Both the position numbers and the translations under genes were made by a program. From Pleodorina starrii (lineage: Eukaryota > Chlorophyta > Chlorophyceae > Chlamydomonadales > Volvocaceae), in NCBI GenBank assembly GCA_030267565.1, contig BRXU01000014.1, positions 2,764,001 through 2,828,000 of the forward strand: DNA of 64,000 bases, written 5' to 3'. Below, one piece after another: positions 47,801-59,239 of this stretch (position 1 is its first letter; every line of letters starts with the position of its first letter). A model generated the notes under the pieces. It saw only the letters and a program-made list of their open reading frames with translations. It ran no database searches and was not told where the DNA came from.

Positions 47801-49163
47801 TTCGCCCCGTCCGCACCTGGCCGCCAAAGGATACGCCGACGAGGGGCGAGAAGACGAACACACTGGAGGCCACCGTAGTCGTTGAGCCCTGCAAAACCAT
47901 CGAAACTCGGCTGGCTGCTGAAAAGAGCCAAGTGGAAAAGGCAGGAAGCTGACACATCGCATGCAAGCCGCCCTGCTGCTACCTGAGGCGTTATGTCCAT
48001 CGGAGACTCAGCGTCCAGCAGTCCCATCGAACCCGGCTTTGATGACAGCTTCTGATACGTGTTGGCATCTATAGGTGTCATGGCCTCGAGGCTGCCCAAT
48101 CCGAGCGGTGAGAATGGCGCGCTTGCTCCCGCCGCCGCCGCCGACGGCGTGAGAAGCGGCGACGTGGCATTGGTCTTGTGCTTACCGGCGCGCATTCGAC
48201 CACCCCGGGGCGTGCGCATCCCACCAGGCTGGCGATCTGCAACGCCAAACCGAGAATACCGAACGGGGACGTGGGATGGAGGCCCTCTTGAGGCACGGCG
48301 TGCACGCATGAAGGTGCAACAGCCATGAGAATGCTGGGCGATGGGGGATACCTCGGGACTGCGCAGAACCGCTAGCACGACACAGTCTGACCCAGTCTGT
48401 ACAAAATCGCACATCCCCACCGCCCATTTCCGCCTCAGGATGTCACATACTGCACTTGTCACGCCTCGTACCAACGGCGCCAACAGCAAAGGTTGGGATG
48501 GGCGCTCCAGGCTGGGCCGCCGCAGGAGCCTTGCCAGCTGCCTGAGCTGGCGGAGGTACAGCTGCGAAGCTGGCCGCGTTTGTAGCCGGAGCCGCTTGAG
48601 GTGCCCCAAAGTTCATCGAGCCGGTGCTTTGAGGGCGCTCTGGTACCTGCTGCGCTGCTGTCACAGGGACTCCTTGCGGAGCGGCGTTCGCGGGCGCTGG
48701 GTTGGAACCCACGCTCCAAGCCGTCTGCCTTCCGTCTGGCGCCTGCAGAACCAGGTGATCAGGTGCCTTCAATATCCGTGTTGCCCAAATGAGCCAATTC
48801 TTGGCTCATTGCTTCTGTAAGCTGTCCACAGAGTACGCTGACCGTTCTGGCTGCGACAGCCCCTTTGCACACACGACATACTCCATGGCAACGGAATAAT
48901 ACGTGTTTCATTCTGATGGCTGAAATGCTCAACCCGCAGGCCCCGGCGATCTCCCATGCGGCCCGGGGCAGGCTTACCGCAGCTGGGGTAAGCCCTGTTG
49001 GGCGCTGGGGTATCTTTGACGGAGCCGAGCTCGTTCGAACCCGACCTGCTGCTTTGCGGCCTGGACTGGAGGCACCGGCATCGATGCCCAACGAAAAGCC
49101 GGCAGAAGCGCCAGCTTGCGATTGTGCCGCTGTCAAATGATCAATATAGCCAGAAGACTTCAT
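38876..49163 (-). CDS. Plant-type TPR-DnaJ co-chaperone, 20 exons
   Basis: Twenty minus-strand exons join in phase to about 1,797 residues: 49163-48978, 48742-48472, 48236-47983, 47888-47817, 47544-47431, 47302-45312, 44933-44603, 44439-44366, 44104-43850, 43581-43503, 43043-43000, 42824-42725, 42461-42285, 41871-41647, 41404-41182, 40950-40832, 40615-40530, 40336-40138, 39814-39523 and 39177-38876. Residues 1-1060 are disordered, Ala/Ser/Gly-rich, with FVFG-type motifs and SPMDITP. TPR repeats follow (YGNQKYEMSDF, AERWYSEAIELL, LYSNRSGARL, AEHYSRALGL, LHANRAAAHAGLG, ALDPSYYKANSRLAG). A J domain spans about 1520-1600 (HHYKILGLT, DVKKAYRRLALKHHPDK) with HPD at 1550-1552, the Hsp70-stimulating motif. 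The tail is Gly/Tyr-rich and ends acidic (DDDDEDTFTF). Plants have large TPR-DnaJ proteins with a similar FVFGA-bearing N-terminus (family knowledge). An extra upstream exon is possible. Confidence 0.9.
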
Positions 49164-51189
49164 ACTGAACCGGGAAAATAAATTGCCGCCGTGTTATTCC
49201 TGACCTCACTATTCAAATATCGGCCCCGAAACAGACGGGTGACGAGGAGAGTGTCTGTTGCATACTGATTGACCTAATCAAGAAGATATACCGTGCTATA
49301 AAATACAGGGGGTTTAGTCGTGATTGTCTTACTAGGGAACAGGCACTTCCTGATGTAACATACATGCAAGCGTAAACGTACTAAAGCAGGACCTAACGTA
49401 TATAAAGGGCATGTAGCGGACCAAAGGTGTAGATCGATAGGGCCGCTAGTGGGTTGTGTCAAGCGGGTACGGCAAAATACGGCCGAATCGACGCTGTGCG
49501 GCAAACCCGCAACCTTTGCCTTACTGCGGCCTGTGCGTGCACAACCCCCTTGTTCCCTTACCCGTCTTCCTCCCAAACCGCGCATTTTGCAAGTCACGTC
49601 CATCTATGAAGAGGGACCGACGTACAAGTACCAGCTCTCCAGCTGTCTGAATCTGAGGTCGCGAGGGGAACTGTCATGTCGGAAGGAGGGACGGCGTTGC
49701 TCTCGGGTGCTGGCAATGGAAATCTGTCTCGCGTGGCTCCTGAGGCCACGAGTTGAGACGAAATGCCATGCCTTCCCCTTGACACACTGCGTACTAGGTG
49801 TTGGAAGGACAAGGACCAGCAAGGACGGTCAGGGACGATCTCGGACCTCACGGAAACATGAAGCCATCAGTTTTTCCGTCATGCACCACGAGGCGCAGTA
49901 GGTTTAGGAACTGTTTCGGATTGGCACATCGTTGTAAATCGACAGAACTTGCAAAGATAAGCGTTCGTGTACGAACCACTCCACGAAGCCCAAGCCTGCC
50001 CAAGACCGCTGTAACGGCCTCAGCCGCATACACATCTTCCCCCATTTTCCTAATGAGGCGCCGCATGCGTTGGATGGTTGGAAGACAACAGATCAATGGT
50101 ACGCCGCATTATACGTCTAGGCATACGCTGTACAGCAGGTACGAAAATTGCACGATGGTTGCGTTCTCGGTACGGCACGGACACGCCGGCGACCAACATG
50201 CTGGCAGGCACACGCGCAATCGCCTGCGGTTGCTCCCTTAAGACACAGCCGATGCGCGCTTGCGACAGCTGCCCAGCACGAATCAGACTGCATGACAAGA
50301 TTAGCTAGGACAAAGCACCCTCGAGGTTTGCAGGGAACCTCGAGATGCTCCAGCTAAAGAATGTTGTGGGCGCTCGATGCAAAACTGCAAGATATGCGAA
50401 TGCGCGCGCGGTTGCCCGGTGCCCGGAGGGACCAGATCGGCATTTTGCCTGCAATATTTCTCTTTCGATGTGGCCCCCGCCACCGAGCCTTAGCTTCGAG
50501 CCTTCTTCTGCCCCCACAGCCTACCCGTTCCTCTCCAAAATCATGTTGTGCGGAGTTTCCCAGCCAGTTATCCAGCAGCCGGGCACTGGCGCTGGCCGCT
50601 GGGGCCATCCAAGCGACTAAGCCCAGCGCGCCTCTCCTCGTCCCTTGAAAAAACTGCGACGCTCGCGAGCCGAACCCTGTCGCTGCCCCTCCCGCCTCTA
50701 TGCTCTCTCAGACAATCATTTTCTTCGTGCCTTTCAAACCCGCTGCCCCTTTCAGCCGCACTCCCAAACTACACACCGTTCTTCTTCTTTTTCGTCTTCT
50801 TCTTCTTCTTGTAGCGCAACGCACCGCAGTCGCTCATAGCGAGGGTCTGGAGCCCACTACCACAACACCAGCATACCACGGCACGCGATCATGCCTTTTC
50901 CCAGCCTGCGCCAACCCCCTTGCCCCACGCGCCCTTCCCAACACATGCCGCACCGACCCAGTCCCACAGGACTGGCCCCACGCCGCTCCCTCGCGCAGCT
51001 GCCTCCTGCCCTCCCTTCCATGCTCATGTCGCTCTAGCTCCACTCCCCTCCACTCCCCTCCCCTCGCACGCTCGCACTACACTCGCACGCTCCGCACGCT
51101 CCGCACTACACTCGTCTCAGCCACTCCGCGGCCTCCTTTCCACCGCTGAGGCCGCATCTTTATTACCTGTATCCGCCTGCCCGACCCGT
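49164..51189. other. Intergenic between two minus-strand genes
   Basis: The left part should hold the TPR-DnaJ promoter and the right part the 3' UTR of the NCS1 transporter gene, with a TTC-rich run at 50783-50815. Open frames are short and unrecognised. Confidence 0.45.
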
Positions 51190-54060
51190 TCAAGCAGCCG
51201 CAGGTGCCGGCGACCCACCGGCCGGCCCCAGTCCCGGCCCCGTCTCCTGGCTGCCCCGGCTCCCAAAGGCCCCCGGGGCTCCGCGCATGAGCAGGCAGTA
51301 CACCGCCGACGACACCGCCACGCCCACGAACCAGGCACAGTCGTACAACTGCGCGAAGATGGGCGGCAGGCCAGACAGCACCCCAATGGTGGCCAGGAAG
51401 CCGGGCAGGGTGGGCAGCACGCCGATGAAGATGGCCCACAGAGCTGCAGTGTTCCAGCCGTCCTGAGGGCGCGGAGGCAGAGAGGGAGGGAGGCAGAGAG
51501 GGATTATCCACGTATAGGCAGGAGCCCGTGAACGGTAAAGTAACAGAAGAAGGCCGTCTCGTCTGCAAAGAAGAGCGAGAACAGCGAAGGAGGGAGGGAG
51601 GGAGGGAGAGACAGGGCTTAGGAAGACCGCAGAACCCCCACCGGCCCACGGGCCCGATCCGCCTGCCCTTGTCCCCGCGTCCCTACCCTCCTCCCCGCCG
51701 GGCTCTGCCCCAATAGGCCCCAGTCGCCCCCAGGCCCCAATCGCCCCCAGGCTCTCGCGAGCTCACCTTGTACCAATACATGGACTTGGGTCCGCTGGAG
51801 TAGAGCGAGTCGATGTCCAGGTTGCGGTTGCGGACGAGGAAGTAGTCCGACATGACAATGCCGATGACGGGACCCAGCAGCGCAGAGTAGCCTGCGGGTG
51901 GGGCGGGTGGGGCGGTACCAGGGCAGGGGCGATACGGTTGAGAGCGCAGCGGAGGCAATCGCAGGGGTGGAACGGAGGGGAAAATCTGGAGGGAGCGGAG
52001 AGGGGGCGCTGGAGTGGTGGCGCGGAGTCGGGTGTGTGGCGGTGATGGGGGTTGAATTGAGGCGAGAGCAATGGCGGGCCGTGGCGGGGGCGGCTTCGGG
52101 GTGCGGGGCAAGAGTCTGCGCGCCGGTGGTGGAGGGAGCAGCAGCGGTGGTGGGGGCAGGTTGGGCGATTGGGTGGGTGGTGGCGCTGGCGCCGCGGACC
52201 GGGGCGCGGCGCCGAGACGACGGGGTGCAAGCGGTGCGCACTGCGGCGCCTCTACAGGCCTACGTGCCTCTGAAAGCAACCTTCAGAGGCGCGCCAAGGC
52301 TCCGCTTGAGCAGCAGCAAGGCCACAACCAAGGCGGGCCGGGCCCCGACAAGTGCGGCCGCACTCTGCCGCACGTAGCGAGAGCCATGCGTCTAGTGTCG
52401 CGCACCGATGAGCCACGTGTTGACGAAGCCGTGCGTTGAGGACACCAGCTTCCAGGGCATCATCATAAGGCCCAGCACCGCCGTGATCAGGCCGCCGGCC
52501 TGGCAATGGGGGCAGGAACCAGTCAGTGGCAGCAGGGCAGGCGGACGCGGAGGGGCGGCATTCTCTTAGCCCTGGGGATCCACCCTGCTTGCTGCTGGCC
52601 AGGATGGCTCTCCGGATGTCTACTCCTGCCTTAGCCAAGCCCCTCACCCACAGCCCTGGGTCCGTTCGACAACGTCGCCTCCATTCCACCGCTGCGCCAT
52701 TACCATTACCACAATTACCGGTACTTCATTGTCCCCCATCCCGTCCTTCTCATTACCCCTCGGGATGTGGTCCCTGCGCACCTCGAACGAGATGAACTTG
52801 GGCGCGCAGTTGACGAAGGCGTTGGCGGGGGCCACCACGTTGGCGGCGATGTTGGTGGTCAGGGTGGCCCACATGAGACCTGTGGGGGCGCAGCGGGAGG
52901 GCGAATGTTGGGAATGTTGCCACGTGGCGCTTTTACAATGGGCTCCGGGCCCTCGGAATGGGAGGGAGCAGTGGGGCAATAATCACAATCCGTAGCGAAG
53001 GACGTGTGGGGCGTGGGCGCGAGGGAGTAGAGTAGGACAGGGGTCTTGCCGGGCGGCCACAAGCGGGGCCGGCTGGTCGGGGCACGGACACGCGGACCAC
53101 GGGTGGCTCGTAGCAGGGCTGTTGCAGGGAGCACCGGACGGTGCTGCAGGAGGTCGGGTCGGGTCGGATCGGGTCGGGGGCGTCAGCGATGCCAGGAGAG
53201 CGCCACGAGCTCCGTCGTGCTTCCTGTGAGCTTTCCAAGGCGGCGGCGGCGGCGGCGGCGCGCTCCAACCGCGACCTCGGAAAGAGGCCCCCTTTTTTGT
53301 GCGCCGCAGCGCGCACCAGGAGTGGCGGAGGTGAGGCGGAGGCCTCGCCACCACCTCGCCGCCCCAGAGTGCCGACCGCTGCAGCAGCAGCAGCAGCAGC
53401 AGCATGTTCCTGGCTTCGTCGCCCAACCCACCGACCCGTCCAGCCCCGCCCCGCCGCGCCGCCCCGCCCCTCCCCGCCGCCGCCCCCCTCACCGAACAGC
53501 GAGATGCAGATGGGCAGCACTCCCTCCATGCGGCCCAGCAGCTGCACCGGGTCGATGATGGGCTCGCCGTAGATGACGACGGTGGCGGAGGTGACGGCCA
53601 GACCCAGGAAGGTGAAGAGAGCCATGAAGGCGGGCAGGCCCAGCGCCTGGCCCATCACCTGCGGGCTCGACCGTGTGCAGGAACACGCCGACAGCAAGCG
53701 GGGACCTTGGTTTCGATCATGGCCGGTGTGGCTTTCCGGAGGGGCCATTGCCGGAGGGCCATTGCCGGCTGGCTGGCTGACATGCGCAGACGTGATGGAT
53801 GTGGGTGTGGGGGTGGGGACCGGAGATCACGCCGCAAACCGGCAGGGACAGGGCGTGGCCCTGCGCCCCTGCGCTCTCACCTGGTCTCGCTGGCTCTTGG
53901 CATACCGGGTGAAGTCGGGGATGTTGAGCGACAGTGTGGCCCAGTAGCCCACGTTAGCAGTCACGGCGGGCCAGAACACCGACCAGAACTGGCCCGCCTG
54001 CGAGACGACGGGAGGCCGACGGAAGCGCGGTTGGCGGGGCTCGGCTCGGCTACGGTGTGC

Positions 54061-54100
<40 letters not shown>

Positions 54101-56448
54101 ACCGCGAGCCCGGACACAACAGGGATCAGGACGGGCTGATCAGGACGGGCTGATCGCGCCCGTTGACTGGACTGGACTGGACTGGACTGGATTGAGGATG
54201 TCACCCCCGGGGTGGTGTGAAGCGCGGCCCCGCAACGGTGCTCTAGCGGCGGCCGGGGAGCGGGCGATGCGGCGCGCTGAGAGGTCAGGTGACGACCACC
54301 GAAAGGGAGACGAGCCGGGGAAGGCAACCGGTGCTTTGAGTGGACAGCGAAGACCTCTAAGACAGCGCGCAGCGCCCCCGCCACACAACCGACCGCCCCC
54401 GCCGGCATCGAAACCCCCCCCCGCCGCCGCCGCCGCCGCGTCGTCCTACCGTACCTTTGGCATGCCCGGTCCGAACTGCGAGGGCGTGGACAGCATGGGC
54501 CCGAAGCCGCCTGCGCTGGTGACGGCCCAGCCCATGAGCGCCATCGACAGGCCGATGAGGATGGGTGCAGAGTACTTTTCCAGGATGCGGATGGACTCCA
54601 TGCCGCGAAGCACGATCCACACCTGCGGTCGGGGTCGGGGCCGGGGCCGCGGCCGGGGCGGGGCCGGGGGCGGGGGCGGGGGTGGGGGCGGGGGCGGGAA
54701 AGGACAGACGGCTCCTGGAAACCTGCCCGATGGAAGCCAATGTGCCTCGCGGAAGTCCGTCCGACGCCGGGCAAGGTGCGGGGTGCGCGAGCTAGCGGGC
54801 GCTGCGCAGCAGACCCACTGGCAGACGCAGGCGGCGGCGGCGGCACGGCGCAGCAGGCGATTTAGCCGGCAGACACGCACCTGCGCCGCCCAGAAGGCCA
54901 GGAAGCAGGCCAGCTCAGGCAGCGAGATGCCCAGCCAGCCTACCACGGGCCCCGCCACGGCGCCGGCCGTGACGGCCATGAGCATCTGGTAAATGGACGA
55001 GCCGCCGATCCAGGTTTGGATGCCGAACCAGCCGCAAGCCACGATGGCGCGAGACAGCGAAGGCAGGTTGGCGCCCTGCGTGCGGGGGTGCGGAGTCGAC
55101 GGGGCAGTGGATTGGCGGATGAGCGGTGGATGAATATGAATGAATTAAAGGCGAGACAAAGCAAAGGGCAGATGGGTGGATGGATGGATGGTTTCACCGC
55201 GCTTGCAGATGTATGAGCCGTGCGTGGGGGCGCGCGCAGGCGGCGTGCGCCGATGCTGATGCGCGCAGCGGTAGCTGCCGTACATACCAGGATGCCGAAG
55301 CTCGCGCGCGCTAGTACGGGAAACGGGACGCCGTACTTGGTCCCCGGGTGGGCGTTGAGGACCATGGGCACCAGGGTGATGAGGTTGCCGAAGAAGACGG
55401 TCAAGATGCCCTGCCACCAGGACATGCCTGCGGGAGACCGTTGCGGGACACCGTTGCGGAAGACCGTTGCGGGAGACCGTTGCGGGAGATCGTTGCGGGA
55501 GACCGTTGCGGGAGACCGTTGCGGGATCGTACGACATGGTGGGGCCAGTGCGGGCATCGGGCCGTCGAGCAGCTGGACGAGCATGACCATAAACTGTACA
55601 GCCACGTGCCACGTGAGAGCACACATGTGGGTGGTTCGGCAGCAGCACGGATGGGCAGTGAAGGCACGGGGGCGTGCGCGCCTAGCTACAACAGGGGGTG
55701 GTGCGGCTGTCTGCGGGTCGCGGCCCAAGTGACGCTGTGCAGAGAAGTAACCTGGAAGGTTGCCGCGGGGCTGCCACGCCCCCTTTTTCAGCGTAGCCGG
55801 AAGAGACATTTTCATTTTCATTTCCAGGGGGGTCCATAGATGGGTTGTGTCGCGGGTGTCGACACAGCATGGTGCAGCCGCTGGAGACAGCCGTGGTGGT
55901 AAGAAGGGACGAGTCAGAGGCACCAGGCGCCTGGTGCTGTGTGAGAGGCACGGCGGCGGCCCCGCCGGCTCCGTTCCCAGGCAGGTCATGCGGTTGCGGC
56001 TTTCGCCGCCGCCGCCGCGGCAGAGGTGGACCTGCCCCGACCGCCCGGTGCTAGCACGTCACGCACCCAGGTCCACGAGGCTCGCCGCCAGATAGTATGT
56101 CGTGATGGAAATGACCAGCGTGATCCAAAACGTGGCGTAGTCGGTGGTGTCAAAGGTGCGCTTGTCGCTGGTCGTCGGTGAAAAGTCCTCGTTGAACAGA
56201 TCTGGGTCGGGGTTTGCGGGTGGCCGCGCTACGATGGGGTCGTCGAATATGCCCAGGCCCGCACGAAGCGGGGCGGCGAGAGGGGTGGCGCGGCCGGGCG
56301 TATGGAGGGGTTGTAGGAGAAGCCCCGGCGCCGGGCGGCGTGAGGCGACGCTAGGGCGACAGGAGAAGCTGCACGAGCTGCAGTGCGCCGGCTTGGTGGC
56401 AGCCGATGCATGGCCCGAGCGCGCAGCGAGTGGATTTCCCATTATCAT
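51190..56448 (-). CDS. NCS1 nucleobase transporter, PLUTO-like, 10 exons
   Basis: Nucleobase:cation symporter-1 family, 12-helix carrier for purines/pyrimidines; the plant homologue PLUTO sits in the plastid envelope. Exons 56448-56067, 55427-55288, 55075-54881, 54622-54455, 53997-53881, 53658-53493, 52879-52782, 52499-52406, 51891-51767 and 51462-51190 join in phase to about 585 residues. Family blocks: [115 protein letters not shown] and [20 protein letters not shown]. Residues 1-75 are Arg/Ser/Ala/Pro-rich and fit a transit peptide (inferred). Two start codons (56448 and 56442) are close together. The C-terminal 30 residues are Gly/Pro/Ala-rich and probably disordered. The start-codon region shows faint similarity to sequence at about 61.57 kb. 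Confidence 0.93.
53385..53404 (+). repeat. CAG trinucleotide run in NCS1 intron
   Basis: About six or seven consecutive CAG units in the intron after the sixth exon of the transporter gene. Confidence 0.8.
54063..54099 (+). repeat. TG dinucleotide microsatellite
   Basis: About 18 TG units in the intron between exons 4 and 5 of the transporter gene; a short ACTGG pentamer array follows at 54164-54191. Confidence 0.95.
55431..55525 (-). repeat. 13-bp minisatellite abutting a splice acceptor
   Basis: CGGGAGACCGTTG is repeated about seven times with few changes in the first intron of the transporter gene, ending immediately at the acceptor of exon 2. Read on the minus strand, the units supply a CT-rich stretch (CAACGGTCTCCCG) before the AG. 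Confidence 0.9.
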
Positions 56449-57000
56449 TTATACAGCTTGCTGCCTGGAATAAGCCTCTCGGGGCAGGATGTAGGTAAGT
56501 GGATGTCTGTGTGTCGCAGGTTCGAACAAAAAAGAGTCGTTTTGCTTGCAACTGACGATCAGCTGTAATTGACTATCAATTGTGAAGAGCAAATGGGTAA
56601 TATGAAGCCGTGCAAATGTAAGCACATCAACAGCGTCGCTACGATATTCGATTATGTTTGGAACTCCTAGGGTCTGGACATTAGTCGGGCCGCCGATGAG
56701 CACACAGTCTAGCACCAGCGATTGCTAGGAATACGAGGCACTGCAGGCCGTTGGGAACCAGAGTTGTGCAATGGAAACCAGACAAAACTACCACCGACCA
56801 AATGTACGGGAGGGCTTTCCGTCCGACGTTCTCTGCATTATGACCAAAACCTGCCCGTACGTTACACAAGCTGCGATCCCTATGCCATTGCTGTGGAACA
56901 CTACCTTACCGATGCTGACTGCACGCGTAACTGTGCTCGGTGTGCCGGTGAAAGTACAGGCACAGCATCTGGGAATGCCCAGTCGCGCGGGCCGTTCGGG
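56420..57000 (+). repeat. Diverged duplicate, copy 1
   Basis: Words shared in the same order with 61567-62090: GCAGCGAGTGGATT, CAGCGTCGCTACGA, GTCTGGACA, then GGAAACCAGACAAAACTACC, GGGCTTTCC and TGCAGGCACAGCA-like sequence. The copies are diverged between these blocks but keep similar spacing. Confidence 0.75.
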
Positions 57001-57246
57001 ACCAGATCGACCGGCACCTGCCACCCCCACAGGCAGCCGAGGGGGCCACCACCACCCGGCATCAACTCTGGCTCGCCCAAGCGTCGCCTGGGTGCGAGCA
57101 GGCCCCCTGGGACGTGATCGCCCTAGCGGCGCTGTCCGCCATGGAAGTCGGAAGGTGCTGCCTTCGAGCAGCAACCCGGAGGCAGGGGCGGGCGGGGGCA
57201 GCAGCAGCGACGGGGCAACGCAGCAGCAGCAACAACAGATGCAGCC

Positions 57247-57283
<37 letters not shown>

Positions 57284-57868
57284 GTGCAGCCCCTGCGACA
57301 GGGACCGCGCCAGCGGGCCATCACCGACTTCTTCGCCCGGGAGGGAGGGGCGACACAGCAGGAGGGACCCGCGCTGAACGCCCCTGCGGGTGAATTGCCG
57401 ACGCAGGAGACCCCCCGGCACGGCTGGGACAGGGTGGGGCCGCAGCACCCCATCCTAGCGGTCGTTGAGGAACGAGTGCGATATGTAGAGAGGCAGTGTC
57501 GCCCTATACTCGAATTACGGCTGCAGGACACCCTTGAATGTAATTGGGTTGCACCGTGCAACCGGCCGTACACAATGCAACAACAAGCGCACAGGACGCA
57601 CAACCCGCTGCCCCGCACACGGCAGCTGCTATGGGCCGCAGGGCTACTCAGAGGCATGGCGTGCGGCACCCACAGCTGCCGCTTCAGAAGTGCTGTACTG
57701 CAATCACCCGGCACTGATGAGCCCTCAATGCCGGTTGGCGTGTTGGTTGAGGTGGTTGATGCGGCAGCGGATGGCCTTCAGATCTTGTTAGAGGTGCTTC
57801 AGTCAGTTCCATCCGTGTGGGATAGTATGGCGTCAAACGGGTCAGTTTTGCGGATCCCGACTTGGTGA
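56771..57868 (+). CDS. Retroelement-associated polyQ protein frame
   Basis: An open frame of 365 residues. It contains a poly-Gln tract (about 57222-57284) flanking Pro/Gln-rich sequence, followed by RQRAITDFFAREGG. QRAITDFF fits the PCNA-interacting-peptide pattern Q-x-x-I-x-x-F-F. Its N-terminal coding sequence lies in a diverged duplication shared with 61.9 kb, where the frame is not maintained. The C-terminal third reads like the lead-in to an RNase H region that continues in another frame just downstream. I interpret it as the N-terminal part of a decayed DIRS-like retroelement; a fortuitous composite frame is possible. Confidence 0.4.
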
Positions 57869-58310
57869 GGGGGGAGTTTGCGGGGTCCAATGGAGCAGTC
57901 GTCTCTGCAGACGCCAGCGGCACGGGTTTCGGCGGCGCCTGGGGTTCCTCAGAGGTTCAGGGTGCTTGGACGGCGGAAGAGCGCAGATCGCATATCGCTT
58001 GGCTGGAGCTATCGGCGGTCCTGCGGTGCCTGCAGGCTTGGTCACCACGGTTGACGCGTCAGCGGGTTTTTAGTACGGTGCGACAACACCCAGGTCATCG
58101 CCGCCATCAGTCATGGGTCTACGCGCATTCCGGAGGGGCGCAGTATCAGTCGCCAGTTGGCGCTGCTAGCAATAAGGTGTGACTTCGAGCTGCGGGGGGC
58201 GACGGCCGCCGCCAACGCAGGCGTCATTGAGGAGGAGATTAAGGCGCATGGGCGCTGGAAGTCAGATGCTGTCTAAGTGCATATTAAGCGGTCGGTAGCG
58301 CTGCGTATGG
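57862..58310 (+). pseudogene. DIRS-like RNase H/tyrosine-recombinase remnant
   Basis: Translated pieces are VVSADASGTGFGGAWG (RNase H first Asp), HIAWLELSAVLRCL (Glu-bearing helix) and, after a frame change near 58078, VRCDNTQVIAAISHGS (RNase H Asp) and RQLALLAIRCDFELR. This runs directly into GATAAANAGV and IKAHGRWKSDAV, which resemble the C-terminal part of tyrosine recombinases of DIRS-type elements in green algae, then a TAA stop before VHIKRSVALRM. The frame changes, the stop and the fusion of RNase H to the recombinase C-terminus mark it as broken. Confidence 0.7.
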
Positions 58311-58344
58311 CAGTGGTGGGTTGCATGTAGACGGTTACGACTGG

Positions 58345-59239
58345 GTAAGGGGGGGTGCTCTGCCGCAGGCTAATCGGGGCTGTAGGCAGCTGGGCAGAGC
58401 GCTGGTGGCCGCTGACCGCAGTCTGCAGCAGGTAAGGGACCTGGCGCGCACCTATCGCCGTTGAAACTTTGGACTTGCTGGCCGCGATCGATCAAGCCTT
58501 TCCTGCATGCAAATGTCAGTAAGAAACAACCAACGAATGGACCTGCTTTCGCGCCCGGAGTACGCGGAGTCCAAAGCCGGGAGGAGCCCTCGTAGCGGAG
58601 TACCGATCAACCAAGTAATGACGGACGATGATGGCTGCTTTGTTCGGTTGGTCCAGGTGTGGGCCATCGAGGAACCGTCACTGTCCGTCCATCCACTCAA
58701 CCTGGCGCCTCGCTCAAAGCTTGCCCGAAAGAAGGAATTCCTAGAAGATGCCCTGGTCATCTTATTTTCCGTGTGCTTATTTTCCGTGAGGACGAAACCG
58801 CGTACTAGAACGAGATGGTAGCAACGAGGCCGACTGCCTGCGAGTTGATGTAGGCCGCAATAAGTACCGCTGAACCGCCAAACAAACATGAAAAGGCTAG
58901 AAAACAACGGGGAACAATGCTACGGGGAGCTGATGTCGTACTTTCATCACTTTCGGGTGGCCAAAGTACGGCGCATGGTTTACATGGTTTACAAGGTTTA
59001 CGGCGCAGCTCTCTTCTTGTACGTATGCTTTGATTGATTTTCAGACGGTGCATACTTTCCAAAGCATGCAATGTGTCTCCGATTTTCGTTTAGTCCAACT
59101 CGGCAGAAAGACTGAAGCTTGATAAACGCGTACGGAAGCCATGTTTGGGCTGGCTTATGCAACCCATACACATCAATGCGCTATTTTTTATTAAGTAGTC
59201 TGTATTCGATGTATTTAAACTTTTGTACGGCGTGGATGG
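58345..59239. other. No gene recognised; end of retroelement remnant
   Basis: A frame at 58507-58821 (+) of 104 residues and an overlapping minus-strand frame have no family match. The tandem TTACATGGTTTACAAGG-type words at 58978-59000 are minor. Confidence 0.4.
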
